Shown: positions 33,697-43,319 of the stretch, one piece after another | Layout of the letters: every line of letters starts with the position of its first letter | How positions within the stretch are numbered: position 1 is the first letter of the stretch | Source of the DNA: Lachnospiraceae bacterium | GTDB lineage: Bacteria > Bacillota > Clostridia > Lachnospirales > Lachnospiraceae | Assembly: GCA_024684055.1 (NCBI GenBank) | Contig: JAIKXN010000239.1 | Location: 96,325-160,324, forward strand | Direction: 5' to 3' | DNA length: 64,000 nucleotides | The notes under the pieces: generated by a model | Seen by the model: only the letters and a program-made list of their open reading frames with translations | Databases searched by the model: none | What the model was told of the DNA's origin: nothing | Made by a program: the position numbers and the translations under genes

Positions 33697-36117
33697 ATGA
33701 GTCAGGCATATAATCACAGAGAAATAGAAAAGAAATGGCAAAAGTACTGGGAAGAGCATGAAACTTTCAAAACCGATGTTTGGGATTTTTCCAAACCTAA
33801 ATATTATGCTCTCGACATGTTCCCTTATCCTTCGGGTGTAGGTCTTCATGCCGGTCATCCGGAAGGATATACGGCAACAGACATTTCATCCCGTATGAAG
33901 AGAATGCAGGGATATAATGTACTTCATCCCATGGGATATGACTCGTTCGGACTTCCTGCAGAGCAGTATGCCGTAAATACAGGAAATAACCCTAACGGAT
34001 TTACACAGGAAAATATTAAGACTTTTACGGCTCAGCTTAAAGAACTCGGCTTCGATTATGACTGGTCAAAAATGATTGCAACAAGCGATCCTTCTTTCTA
34101 TAAATGGACACAGTGGATTTTCAAAAAGCTTTATGAAAAAGGATATGCAAAGCTTATTGATATGCCTGTTAACTGGTGCGAGGAACTCGGTACGGTTCTT
34201 TCCAACGATGAAGTTATCGACGGAAAGTCCGAAAGAGGCGGTTTCCCCGTTGTCAGAAAGAATATGAAACAGTGGGTTATCGATCAGGTTGCATTTGCTG
34301 ATGAATTGCTTGACGGACTTAATGAAATTGACTGGCCTGAGTCAACAAAAGACATGCAGCGCCACTGGATCGGACGTTCCGAAGGTGTTGAAGTTAAATT
34401 CCAGATCGTTGGCGGCGGTGAGTTTTCAATCTATACAACGTGTATCGAAACGATTTACGGTATCACATTCATGGTACTTGCTCCCGACGGAAAGATCGTT
34501 CAGGATTTAATGCCCAGAATTCAGAACAAAGAAGAAGTTCAGGCTTATATTGACGAAACAGTCAAGAAGAACGATATGGACAGAACCGAACTTAACAAGA
34601 CAAAGTCCGGATGCGAACTTAAGGGCGTCACCTGCATCAATCCCGTTAACGGAAAAGAAGTCCGCATGTTCATCGGCGATTTCGTTCTTGCCAATTATGG
34701 TACCGGTGCGGTTATGGCTGTACCTTCACACGATCAGAGAGACTTTGAATATGCGATCGCTCACAATATCGATATGATTCAGGTTATCGATGGAAGAGAT
34801 GTAAGCGAATGTGCTTTTGAAAAATATGATTATCTCGGAAAAGGCTGTAAACTTATAAATTCAGAAGAGTTTACAGGACTTGTCGTAGAAGACGCTAAAG
34901 AAGCAATTACTCAGAAACTCGAAAAAATGGGTGTTGCAAAGCGTACGGTAAATTATCACTTCAGAGAATGGATCTTTGCCCGTCAGCGTTACTGGGGCGA
35001 ACCCGTTCCCGTATGGTATGATGAGGACGGAAACATCCATGTTCTTGATGATTCCGAACTTCCTCTTGTTCTTCCCGAACTTGAAGATTATAAGGGAAAG
35101 AACGGACAGGCTCCTCTTGAAAATGCAACTGAATGGAAGGTATATGAGAAAGACGGCGTAAAGGGCAAGAGAGAAACATCCACCATGCCCGGATCGGCAG
35201 GTTCTTCATGGTATTATTTCAGATATATCGATCCCAATAACGACAAAGAATTCGCCAATCCCGAACTCTTAAAGCACTGGCTCCCGGTTGACCTTTATAT
35301 CGGCGGTCCTGAGCATGCAGTCGGACATCTTATGTATTCGAGAATCTGGAACAGATTCCTTTACAACGAAGGACTTTCACCTGTTAAAGAACCTTTCAAG
35401 AAGCTTGTACATCAGGGTATGATCCTCGGTGAAAACGGAATCAAGATGGGTAAGAGATTCCCTGAATTTGTTATTAATCCTTCCGACATCGTTCGTGATT
35501 ACGGCGCTGATACATTAAGACTTTATGAGATGTTCATGGGACCTCTTGAGGTTTCGAAACCCTGGAGTTCGTCAGGCGTTGAAGGTGCAAGAAAGTATAT
35601 CAACAAAGTTTACAATTACTTCACCAATCCCGAGAACATTACGGAAACAAACGATGACAGACTTACCAAGGTTTACAACCAGACAGTTAAGAAAGTTACA
35701 TCTGATTTCGAAACGCTCGGATTTAACACAGCTATCGCTCAGATGATGATCTTCATGAACGAAGCTGTAAAGGGTACATGTCCCAGAGAATATGCTGAAG
35801 GATTCATTAAGATGATATCCTGTATCTGTCCTCATGTAGGAGAGGAGATCTGGAGCATTCTCGGTCATGACGAAACGATCGCTTACGAAAAATGGCCCGA
35901 ATTTGATGAAACTGCGTTAAACGAAGATACCATTGAAATCGGTGTTCAGGTTAACGGCAAGGTTAAAGGAGTTGTGGAACTTCTTAAGACGGAAGATAAA
36001 GATTCGGCACTTGTCAAAGCAAAGGCTGTTGACGGCGTTGCAAAGGCTATCGAAGGAAAGACTGTTGTAAAAGAGATCTATGTTCCCGCAAAGATAGTTA
36101 ATATCGTTGTTAAATAA
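33697..36117 (+). CDS. leuS: Leucyl-tRNA synthetase
   Basis: LeuS charges tRNA-Leu. The 806-residue class I synthetase has HIGH-type HAGH (51-54), the editing domain insert, a helical anticodon domain and a C-terminal domain. The second ATP motif, usually KMSKS, reads KMGKR (583-587), a variant I recall from related Clostridia. The ATG at 33697 follows GGAGG (33687-33691) by five bases; a start at 33685 would include that site and is rejected. Confidence 0.97.
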   Translation: MSQAYNHREIEKKWQKYWEEHETFKTDVWDFSKPKYYALDMFPYPSGVGLHAGHPEGYTATDISSRMKRMQGYNVLHPMGYDSFGLPAEQYAVNTGNNPNGFTQENIKTFTAQLKELGFDYDWSKMIATSDPSFYKWTQWIFKKLYEKGYAKLIDMPVNWCEELGTVLSNDEVIDGKSERGGFPVVRKNMKQWVIDQVAFADELLDGLNEIDWPESTKDMQRHWIGRSEGVEVKFQIVGGGEFSIYTTCIETIYGITFMVLAPDGKIVQDLMPRIQNKEEVQAYIDETVKKNDMDRTELNKTKSGCELKGVTCINPVNGKEVRMFIGDFVLANYGTGAVMAVPSHDQRDFEYAIAHNIDMIQVIDGRDVSECAFEKYDYLGKGCKLINSEEFTGLVVEDAKEAITQKLEKMGVAKRTVNYHFREWIFARQRYWGEPVPVWYDEDGNIHVLDDSELPLVLPELEDYKGKNGQAPLENATEWKVYEKDGVKGKRETSTMPGSAGSSWYYFRYIDPNNDKEFANPELLKHWLPVDLYIGGPEHAVGHLMYSRIWNRFLYNEGLSPVKEPFKKLVHQGMILGENGIKMGKRFPEFVINPSDIVRDYGADTLRLYEMFMGPLEVSKPWSSSGVEGARKYINKVYNYFTNPENITETNDDRLTKVYNQTVKKVTSDFETLGFNTAIAQMMIFMNEAVKGTCPREYAEGFIKMISCICPHVGEEIWSILGHDETIAYEKWPEFDETALNEDTIEIGVQVNGKVKGVVELLKTEDKDSALVKAKAVDGVAKAIEGKTVVKEIYVPAKIVNIVVK

Positions 36118-36191
36118 ACAGCAGTATATTTTCCTGCAGGTTTAAAAATTTAGGAAAATTATATAATTATATAGATTTATTTGTATATGAT

Positions 36192-36224
36192 AAAAGCCGG
36201 CTGCTTCAGTGCAGCCGGCTTTTT
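36192..36224 (+). terminator. Bidirectional terminator between leuS and lipoprotein gene
   Basis: Perfect 13-base-pair stem AAAAGCCGGCTGC (36192-36204) / GCAGCCGGCTTTT (36211-36223), loop TTCAGT. It has a T-run on both strands, so it serves leuS and the convergent lipoprotein gene, whose stop is 15 bases away. Confidence 0.92.
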
Positions 36225-36238
36225 ATGAAAACAGGGCA

Positions 36239-37402
36239 TTAATCTTCAAATCTTTCGAGGAACCGGTAGAATGGAATTAAATTAGCTGTGGACGAAAACG
36301 GATAAGCGGTATTTTCATCTGTTAAGCCCAATTCTTCTCTGGTTAAGTTTAATTCATCCAGCCTTTTATCCACTTTTGTATTCAGGCCGTCCCAGTCAGT
36401 TACTGTTATTCCGGCTTTTTTATATATGTCCATATACTTTTTATCGGGATATATAATTTCTTCATCATCATTCTCAAATACATATACAATCTGTCTTAAG
36501 TAATTGTCGTAGAGGGAAGGGTCACCGTCGTTATCGTAATCATATTCTTCAAAAGAGAATGCATGACAGTAAATCTCTCCGCTGTAGTCATAATCTGAAG
36601 GATAATTATTTTTGAGTTTGACATCGGAGGGAAGATCAGAGGCTAAAATATAAGCTTCTGATAAATCGCTTTCGGTTGTACAGCTGAAAACAAACTCATG
36701 GATGCCTTCACCATTGCATCTGTCATAACGGTCGTAATCGGTATGATCACCCAAACTTCCCCATGAATTGTTAATTCCATAACCGTTTATTTCGCTGTAT
36801 TTATTTTCATACGAACTGAATGAATCAACTACACATAAGTTTCCGTTAAGGTACTTTAAGACGTAATATTCCATCAGCCTGTTGTTTCGCTCGGATCCGT
36901 AAATGTCAAAATTTATAACCATTTCCGGTATATCGTCTTTCCCACAGTCAATGATCGCATAGTTAACTTCTCCGACTTTAGTGTCTTCATGCCAGTTTTC
37001 CGGAAGATTTTCATCAATTTCATCAATCATTTCACGGTATGAGTAAGATTGTTCAAACGTAAGAAAATCGGTTTTGATATATGACACGAATGCTTTGGAA
37101 TTTCCGTCAAAATAACTTATATAATCATTTACGGTTTTCTCCCAAAGTTCTTCACCGGATAATGAGCTTTCATCATCGCGGGATGAGGAGCCTGTGTCAG
37201 GCTGCGTATCGTTTTCGGGTATTTTCAAAGAGATATCGGAGTCAGGTAATTTCACATCATTAACATTTGTGTCCTCTTCAGTTTTGTCTTTATCGTCAGG
37301 ACCGGTTACTGCCTGATGAACGGGAGGCAGAGCACATGCGGTTAAGAGCAAAGACATGGAGGACGCAATTGCAATTGTTTTAAATAAGTTTTTTCTTTTC
37401 AT
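36239..37402 (-). CDS. Lipoprotein of unknown function
   Basis: A 387-residue protein with a lipoprotein signal peptide: basic start MKRKNLFK, hydrophobic core, lipobox LLTAC with the modified cysteine at C23. A Pro/Asp/Thr-rich linker (about 30-85) is followed by an acidic, Tyr/Asp-rich domain containing NYAIIDCGKDDIPEMVINF, a segment like those seen in other Clostridia lipoproteins of unknown role. The start is the ATG at 37400-37402 (complement), after AAAGGA. It is divergent from the sortase gene. Probably surface-exposed; no enzymatic motif is recognised. Confidence 0.85.
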   Translation of the reverse strand: MKRKNLFKTIAIASSMSLLLTACALPPVHQAVTGPDDKDKTEEDTNVNDVKLPDSDISLKIPENDTQPDTGSSSRDDESSLSGEELWEKTVNDYISYFDGNSKAFVSYIKTDFLTFEQSYSYREMIDEIDENLPENWHEDTKVGEVNYAIIDCGKDDIPEMVINFDIYGSERNNRLMEYYVLKYLNGNLCVVDSFSSYENKYSEINGYGINNSWGSLGDHTDYDRYDRCNGEGIHEFVFSCTTESDLSEAYILASDLPSDVKLKNNYPSDYDYSGEIYCHAFSFEEYDYDNDGDPSLYDNYLRQIVYVFENDDEEIIYPDKKYMDIYKKAGITVTDWDGLNTKVDKRLDELNLTREELGLTDENTAYPFSSTANLIPFYRFLERFED

Positions 37403-37495
37403 AGCATTTCCTTTCACAAAAAAATCCCTTTTGAAACTGATTTTATCATATCATATTTGATTTTTTGACTAAAGAACAATATATTGATTTTCCGC

Positions 37496-37523
37496 TTGAA
37501 TTATCTACGAGATATAGTAAAAT
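37496..37523 (+). promoter_or_regulatory. Putative promoter of sortase-surface protein operon
   Basis: TTGAAT (37496-37501), 16-base spacer, TAAAAT (37518-37523); an overlapping TATAAT occurs at 37523-37528. It lies in the divergent region opposite the lipoprotein gene. Confidence 0.5.
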
Positions 37524-37554
37524 ATAATAGAGTATTTATGTAAGGTGGAGAAGT

Positions 37555-38760
37555 ATGAGTTCAGACTGGACTGTAGACGGCAGGACTGCCCGGAATAAAA
37601 GTGAATATGAGGCTTTTTTAAGGGATTCTTCCAGGATAAAAAAGATTCGTTCCAGGATAGATCTTAAAAACAAAAGGCAGCTGGAAAAGCTTTATTCTTC
37701 AATCTGTACGGGGCAGATCAAATTCGAATCGAAGATCGGTTTTGATTTCGAAGATGAGATTACGGAACTTTACAATAAAGCCGAAAGAAAAGAAGAACGA
37801 AAAAACAAAAATACAAGAAATACTTCCAGGTCCAGAGAAGAAAAACTCATCGAAGAAGAGGACAGATTTTACTCAGATTATTTAAATTCTCACGAAAAGG
37901 TTGATATTTACGATAAAAATGTCGATAAAGAATTAGTGGATTACTATCTTGAGAAGAACAGAAAGAAAAAAGGCATGATCAAATTCGTTATTATAGCTGT
38001 TTCTTTCGGAGTTCTGATCCTCTCGGGATTTATGGCTGTAATAAAGATCGCTTCCGACAGAAGAAGTGACAGTGTAAGTAAAGAAATTAAAGAAGCAGCC
38101 AAAGACAATGCTTTTGTATTTACCACGATAAAACAGCCCGAAATAAACAATCAGGCTACGTTCGATACGTATGAAATACCGGATATCCTTATGGATTATC
38201 AGGATCTGTATGACAAGAACAACGATCTTGTGGGATGGATAAAGATCGATGATACGCATATCGATTATCCTGTACTTCAGAGCGAAGACAACGAGTACTA
38301 TTTAACCCACAATTTTAACGGAAAGAATGATGCCAACGGTTCCATCTTTGTTGATATGAACTGCAGCATATTTCCGAGAAGCAAAAACATAATCCTTTAC
38401 GGTCATCATATGAAATCGGGAAAGATGTTTGCAAATCTCGAAAAGTATGACAGCTACGAGTTTCTGACAAATCATAAAACATTTGTATTCGATACGATTT
38501 ATGAACATGCCGTATATGAAGTTGTATTTGTTTTCAGGGATTATGTTCATGCTTCCGATGATACGTCTTTTAAATATTACGAATTTGTCGATGTAACGAG
38601 TGAGACGGAATTTAATTCCTATATGGAAGAACTGAAAAACAAATCCATATACACATCAAATATTGAACTGACCATGGATGATGAGCTTTTGACTCTTTCA
38701 ACATGTGATTATATGCAGGAAAACGGCAGATTTGTCGTTATGGCTCGCAAATTAAAGTAA
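37555..38760 (+). CDS. srtB: Class B sortase with long cytoplasmic N-terminus
   Basis: A 401-residue sortase, which would attach surface proteins to the cell wall by transpeptidation. The C-terminal domain (about 205-401) carries the catalytic trio H284 (YGHHM), C384 (LSTCDY) and R392 (GRFVVMAR) in class B arrangement. Unlike typical sortases of about 240 residues, it has 140 charged, helical residues before its single transmembrane helix (about 141-164), so that part should be in the cytoplasm. GGTGGAG precedes the ATG. The next gene encodes a protein ending in a PKTGD sorting signal, its likely substrate. Confidence 0.92.
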   Translation: MSSDWTVDGRTARNKSEYEAFLRDSSRIKKIRSRIDLKNKRQLEKLYSSICTGQIKFESKIGFDFEDEITELYNKAERKEERKNKNTRNTSRSREEKLIEEEDRFYSDYLNSHEKVDIYDKNVDKELVDYYLEKNRKKKGMIKFVIIAVSFGVLILSGFMAVIKIASDRRSDSVSKEIKEAAKDNAFVFTTIKQPEINNQATFDTYEIPDILMDYQDLYDKNNDLVGWIKIDDTHIDYPVLQSEDNEYYLTHNFNGKNDANGSIFVDMNCSIFPRSKNIILYGHHMKSGKMFANLEKYDSYEFLTNHKTFVFDTIYEHAVYEVVFVFRDYVHASDDTSFKYYEFVDVTSETEFNSYMEELKNKSIYTSNIELTMDDELLTLSTCDYMQENGRFVVMARKLK

Positions 38761-38804
38761 AAATACCATGATTCTTTGATAAGGTCCAGGTTCGGAGGAA
38801 AATG

Positions 38805-41800
38805 ATGAAAAAACAAAAGAAGAGATTATCAAGAAAATTCAAAAGAACCGTCGGGTTTACTCTTGCCGGTCTTTTTCTGATTTCGGCTGTTATCGTAGCG
38901 CTGCTTCCTCAGAGGGATGTTAACGCGTATACGCAGGACGGAGATTCGAAATGCTATCTTGAAGATTCGGAAAATGAAATTCCGGTGATCGACGATCAGG
39001 TTGATAAGATTTATACGGACGGAAACGGTTTTCAGTTTGCATATAAGAACAAAAACAACTCTCCGAACAAAATTGCGATTATATGCGGATACGATTATCA
39101 GCGTGCTTTATCGGGCGGAAATCTTACAATTCCCGATACAGTTGATGCATACAAGAAATATACCGATTCATTCGGTACATCCGGCGGTTATGTAGCCGTA
39201 TCCAACAATGATGAGCCTTTGTTCTATCCTACATACAAAACAGAAACCGTAACTACGACTACAACTGATGAAGAAGGCAATCCCGTAACAGTCGAAGAAG
39301 AAGTTGAAGTAGTAGATAATTATCTTCCCTGTTATGTAGAAACTTACAATGACTGGATCAATGACAAAACCGGCAATAACAAAAGAAAGCCTGAAGAGTT
39401 CTATTATGAGGCAAATCCCGGAGATTATCAGCCCTGCATAGATCAGGCTCATCAGAGAATTACAAATATCGAAGTTAACTATATCGCAAACCAGAATGTT
39501 ATCGCAAACATGGGAACAACAGGCGGAGACTGGATTCTTTCAGGCGATGATACTCTCGGTATTTTCTCAAAAGCAAACAACATTGTTAATATTACTTTCG
39601 GACCTCATCTTTACGGTATAGGAAACTATGCTTTCAGAGGATGTGCGAACGTTTCAAGCCTTACTTTCAATAACGGTATCAATACCCTTGGAAATTACAG
39701 CTTTGCAGACTGTCGTAACTTAAGAACCGTCAATCTGCCTACAGAGGCAACAATAAGTGTTATCGGTCAAAAAGCATTCTACAACTGTCAGGGATTACAG
39801 AAATTTGTTCTTCCCACGGCTGTAACCAAACTGGGTGATTCATGTTTTGAAGGATGTGTAAATCTTACCGAATGCGTTATTGATATTCCCGGCAATAACA
39901 TGCTTTTAACCGAGATGGGAAAGAATGTATTTAAAAACTGTACTTCTCTTGAATATATTCAGTTCCCGCCTCTTTATACGGAAGATCAGGATGTTGCATG
40001 GTTTGAGGGATGTACTTCCCTGAAGCGTATAACGATTCCCAACAGAAATGTTACGATTATTGATTCTCCGGATTTCAGTTTTGAAGATTTCCAGAAACAG
40101 CTTCCCGAGGAATTTTATCTTGAAGGCGTAAAGGATGAAAAATTACACAAGACATCAACCGCTAATTCTTTTGCGTTCAAATATCTTAACGATGAAATTT
40201 ACGAAAAGGTATATAACACAGATAAAGGAAAAATCGTATTCCAGGTAAACAACCTTAACGAACTCATTTTCTTCGAGATGGATGATTCTGTTGAAAAGGT
40301 TGAGATTCCCAAAAAGATCGGACCTTACAATATTACAAACATAGGTTCCGATTCATTTGCCGGAAGACACAATTTAAAACAGATTTCCATTCCTTCGACG
40401 ATTACCGAAATTTCCGAAGGTGCTTTCATGGGCTGCCACAGACTTGAAAGTGTTATTTTCGAGGAACCCATTAACATTACAGGTATCGGAAAGAATGCTT
40501 TTGACACTCAGACTGTCGATGCATCAAAAGATTCTTGCAATCTGGCTAAAAAGCCTTCGCTTTCCTTTGTAGGAAATGCAAAAGAAGGAAGTGTTCCTTT
40601 CGAATATGCCATGGATCCCGGCAATAATATCAATAACGGTGATCAGTCGAAGACTTACATTACTTTCTATACCGGATGGCCTACAAATCTTACAATCAAA
40701 TATAATTCTTCAAAGAAAACAAGAGAACTTGTTGACGTACCTACGATGACAAGTCTTTCCACAATGACTCTTGATTCATATCCTTACATGAATCAGAGTT
40801 ATGTAAGTGCGGCAGTAAGTGCATTTAACGATCGTAATGCAGGTAAAACTTTAACTGACAATCAGAAAGATATTATCAATGCAGTACTTAATGTATACAT
40901 CCCTGATGGTGTTACATCCATAAAAGAAGGACTTTTCTCAGGTGTTGATTCCGAAGGAAAAGCAACCGGATCAAAAAATACCGATATTGAAAGCATTACC
41001 GTTGAAGGTGTTAAGAAAATTGACAATTATGCTTTCAAGGATGTGGATACTCTTAAGGGCGTTTACTTAAAAGGCTCGATATCCGCACTCGGAGATTATG
41101 CTTTTGAAGGATGCGACGGACTTGTTGACGTTGATATAAGTCCAAATCTGACAGAATTCGGTAAAGTTCCTTTTGTTTCATGTCCTTCGCTTAAAGAAGT
41201 TGATTTCCAGAACAATCCTAACTTCTACTGTAAGGATGCCATCATTTACGGTCAGGTTAACGGCGTAAATGAAAACATACTTGAAGTTTTAGGCTCCAGA
41301 GGTTTACCTAACGGATACGGTTCGGGTACGATCCTTTCAAGCGAATTAAAATCAGTTAAAACTGTTGCACCCGAAGCGTTCAGAGACTGCGACGGTATCT
41401 TAAGCGTTGATTTTTCTGAAAGCAGTGTAACGGAAATTCCCGAAAGTTGTTTCGAAAATACTGCCGAACTTTATTCCGTTGTATTAAAAGACGGCAATAC
41501 CAAAATCGGTCCCAAAGCATTTAAGGACAGTAATATAAGATACGTACAGATCCCCAATTCGACTACGTTTATCGATAACTCCGCATTTGACGGAGATACA
41601 CAGTTAATTACTTTCTATGCTGAACCGAATACAGCTGCGGCTTATTATGCTGATAATCATCCGAATATCATAATCGCAGAGAAGCCCATTCAGTATCATG
41701 TATATTTCTATGACGAAGATACAACAACGCTTCTTGATACTCAGATCGTAGATGCAGGACAGGATGCAGTTACTTATATAACACCAACAAAACCCGGTTA

Positions 41801-43316
41801 TGTATTTGAAGGCTGGTATCCCGCACCCGTCAAAGTAACTTCAGACATGAATACATATGCTAAATACAGACCTGAAGATCTGATCATCTTTACGGTTAAA
41901 TTCATTGATTATGACGGTTCCGTATTCTATACCGAAGAAGTTGAAAGCGGAAAAGACTGTACGCTTTACAAGACTATCAAAGAACCTTCGAGAGATGGTT
42001 ACTTATTTACAGGCTGGATCGGTAATCTTACAAATGTTACCGAAAACAGAGAGGTTTATGCTCAGTACGAAAAACTTCCCGATGATACATTTGTAGTAAA
42101 GTTTTATGACTGGGATGACACCCTTCTTCATACACAGACCGTTAAAAAGGGTGAAGACTGTATCGAAGTTAAGGAACCTGTTCGTGAAGGTTATAAATTT
42201 ACCGGATGGAAGCCTTCGATCAAGAACGTTACCGAAAATATGAGCGTATATGCTCAGTACGAGAAGGATGATTCGAAAACAGACTCCGATCCTTCGAACG
42301 ATCCCGATAAGAAGGATGATCCCGATCCGAACGGAGACGGAGAGAATCCCGATAATGACAATACAAATAAGGATCCCGACAATCCCAACGGAAACAATAA
42401 CAATAACGGTGACCAGAATAAAGACAATCAGACTCTTTACACAGTTACAGTAGTTGACGGTACCGGTTCAGGAAGCTATGCCGCAGGCGCAAACGTTATC
42501 ATTCTTGCAAACAATCCCGAAAACGGCAAAGTATTCGACAAATGGGTGGCAGACGATGGCGTATCTTTACTTAAAGCCGAACTTGCAGCCAATTACTTCA
42601 CGATGCCTGCAAAGAATGTTACGGTAAAGGCAACTTACAAAGAGAGCGGCACCAATAATCCTTCGAATAACAATTCGTCGAATAATCAGGGATCTACTAC
42701 TTCAAATGTGGTAACTCCCAACACTACGGTTACGATTACCAAGCCCGGTATCTCAAACGGAGGTATCGCATCGGCTTCGGTTACAGGTTCTTCCGACAAT
42801 TACGTACTTAAGATTTCGGAATCACAGACGTCCAAGGCTGAAGTAGAAGACGCATTGCTTGGAAAATATGATTCTCTTTCCAACATTAAATATGTTGCAA
42901 TGGACATTTCGCTTTACGATAAGACAGGTTCCACAAAGATTGAGAACACTTCGGATCTTAAGGTTTCCGTAACAATGCCTATTCCCGACGATCTGGTTGG
43001 ATACGCAGGAAACAACAAGGTTGCATATGTTGTAAACGGCAAACTTGTGGATCTTAATCCCAAGTTTACAACAATTAACAATGTACCCTGCATCAATTTC
43101 GTGGCTCCTCATTTTTCGCCTTATACTATTTATGTGGATACATCAAACCTTTCGTCAGCCGTAACATACTCACCGACGTCAACACCCAAGACCGGCGACG
43201 GACTTCATGCAAAATGGTTCATCAGCATAGGACTGTTTGCGGCATCACTGATTTTCTTTGCTCTCTGTATTCCTACAGGAAAGAAGAAAAAAGCAACTGC
43301 AAAAGTGAAAAGGTAA
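38805..43316 (+). CDS. Cell-wall-anchored BspA-like LRR protein with InlB repeats
   Basis: A 1503-residue surface protein. It has a signal peptide (cleavage near DVNA-YT); BspA/Treponema-type leucine-rich repeats (from about 250 to 470 and again about 500-960, with units such as IGNYAFRGCANVSSLTF); three InlB-type B repeats (about 964-1155, each with GYxFxGW and VYAQYEK-like ends); a Asp/Asn/Pro-rich linker; another divergent beta-repeat (about 1180-1250); and a C-terminal sorting signal PKTGD (1461-1465) with hydrophobic stretch and KKKK tail. ATG at 38805 has better spacing to CGGAGG than the ATG at 38802. Likely an adhesin or binding protein displayed by the adjacent sortase. Confidence 0.92.
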   Translation: MKKQKKRLSRKFKRTVGFTLAGLFLISAVIVALLPQRDVNAYTQDGDSKCYLEDSENEIPVIDDQVDKIYTDGNGFQFAYKNKNNSPNKIAIICGYDYQRALSGGNLTIPDTVDAYKKYTDSFGTSGGYVAVSNNDEPLFYPTYKTETVTTTTTDEEGNPVTVEEEVEVVDNYLPCYVETYNDWINDKTGNNKRKPEEFYYEANPGDYQPCIDQAHQRITNIEVNYIANQNVIANMGTTGGDWILSGDDTLGIFSKANNIVNITFGPHLYGIGNYAFRGCANVSSLTFNNGINTLGNYSFADCRNLRTVNLPTEATISVIGQKAFYNCQGLQKFVLPTAVTKLGDSCFEGCVNLTECVIDIPGNNMLLTEMGKNVFKNCTSLEYIQFPPLYTEDQDVAWFEGCTSLKRITIPNRNVTIIDSPDFSFEDFQKQLPEEFYLEGVKDEKLHKTSTANSFAFKYLNDEIYEKVYNTDKGKIVFQVNNLNELIFFEMDDSVEKVEIPKKIGPYNITNIGSDSFAGRHNLKQISIPSTITEISEGAFMGCHRLESVIFEEPINITGIGKNAFDTQTVDASKDSCNLAKKPSLSFVGNAKEGSVPFEYAMDPGNNINNGDQSKTYITFYTGWPTNLTIKYNSSKKTRELVDVPTMTSLSTMTLDSYPYMNQSYVSAAVSAFNDRNAGKTLTDNQKDIINAVLNVYIPDGVTSIKEGLFSGVDSEGKATGSKNTDIESITVEGVKKIDNYAFKDVDTLKGVYLKGSISALGDYAFEGCDGLVDVDISPNLTEFGKVPFVSCPSLKEVDFQNNPNFYCKDAIIYGQVNGVNENILEVLGSRGLPNGYGSGTILSSELKSVKTVAPEAFRDCDGILSVDFSESSVTEIPESCFENTAELYSVVLKDGNTKIGPKAFKDSNIRYVQIPNSTTFIDNSAFDGDTQLITFYAEPNTAAAYYADNHPNIIIAEKPIQYHVYFYDEDTTTLLDTQIVDAGQDAVTYITPTKPGYVFEGWYPAPVKVTSDMNTYAKYRPEDLIIFTVKFIDYDGSVFYTEEVESGKDCTLYKTIKEPSRDGYLFTGWIGNLTNVTENREVYAQYEKLPDDTFVVKFYDWDDTLLHTQTVKKGEDCIEVKEPVREGYKFTGWKPSIKNVTENMSVYAQYEKDDSKTDSDPSNDPDKKDDPDPNGDGENPDNDNTNKDPDNPNGNNNNNGDQNKDNQTLYTVTVVDGTGSGSYAAGANVIILANNPENGKVFDKWVADDGVSLLKAELAANYFTMPAKNVTVKATYKESGTNNPSNNNSSNNQGSTTSNVVTPNTTVTITKPGISNGGIASASVTGSSDNYVLKISESQTSKAEVEDALLGKYDSLSNIKYVAMDISLYDKTGSTKIENTSDLKVSVTMPIPDDLVGYAGNNKVAYVVNGKLVDLNPKFTTINNVPCINFVAPHFSPYTIYVDTSNLSSAVTYSPTSTPKTGDGLHAKWFISIGLFAASLIFFALCIPTGKKKKATAKVKR

Positions 43317-43319
43317 TTT

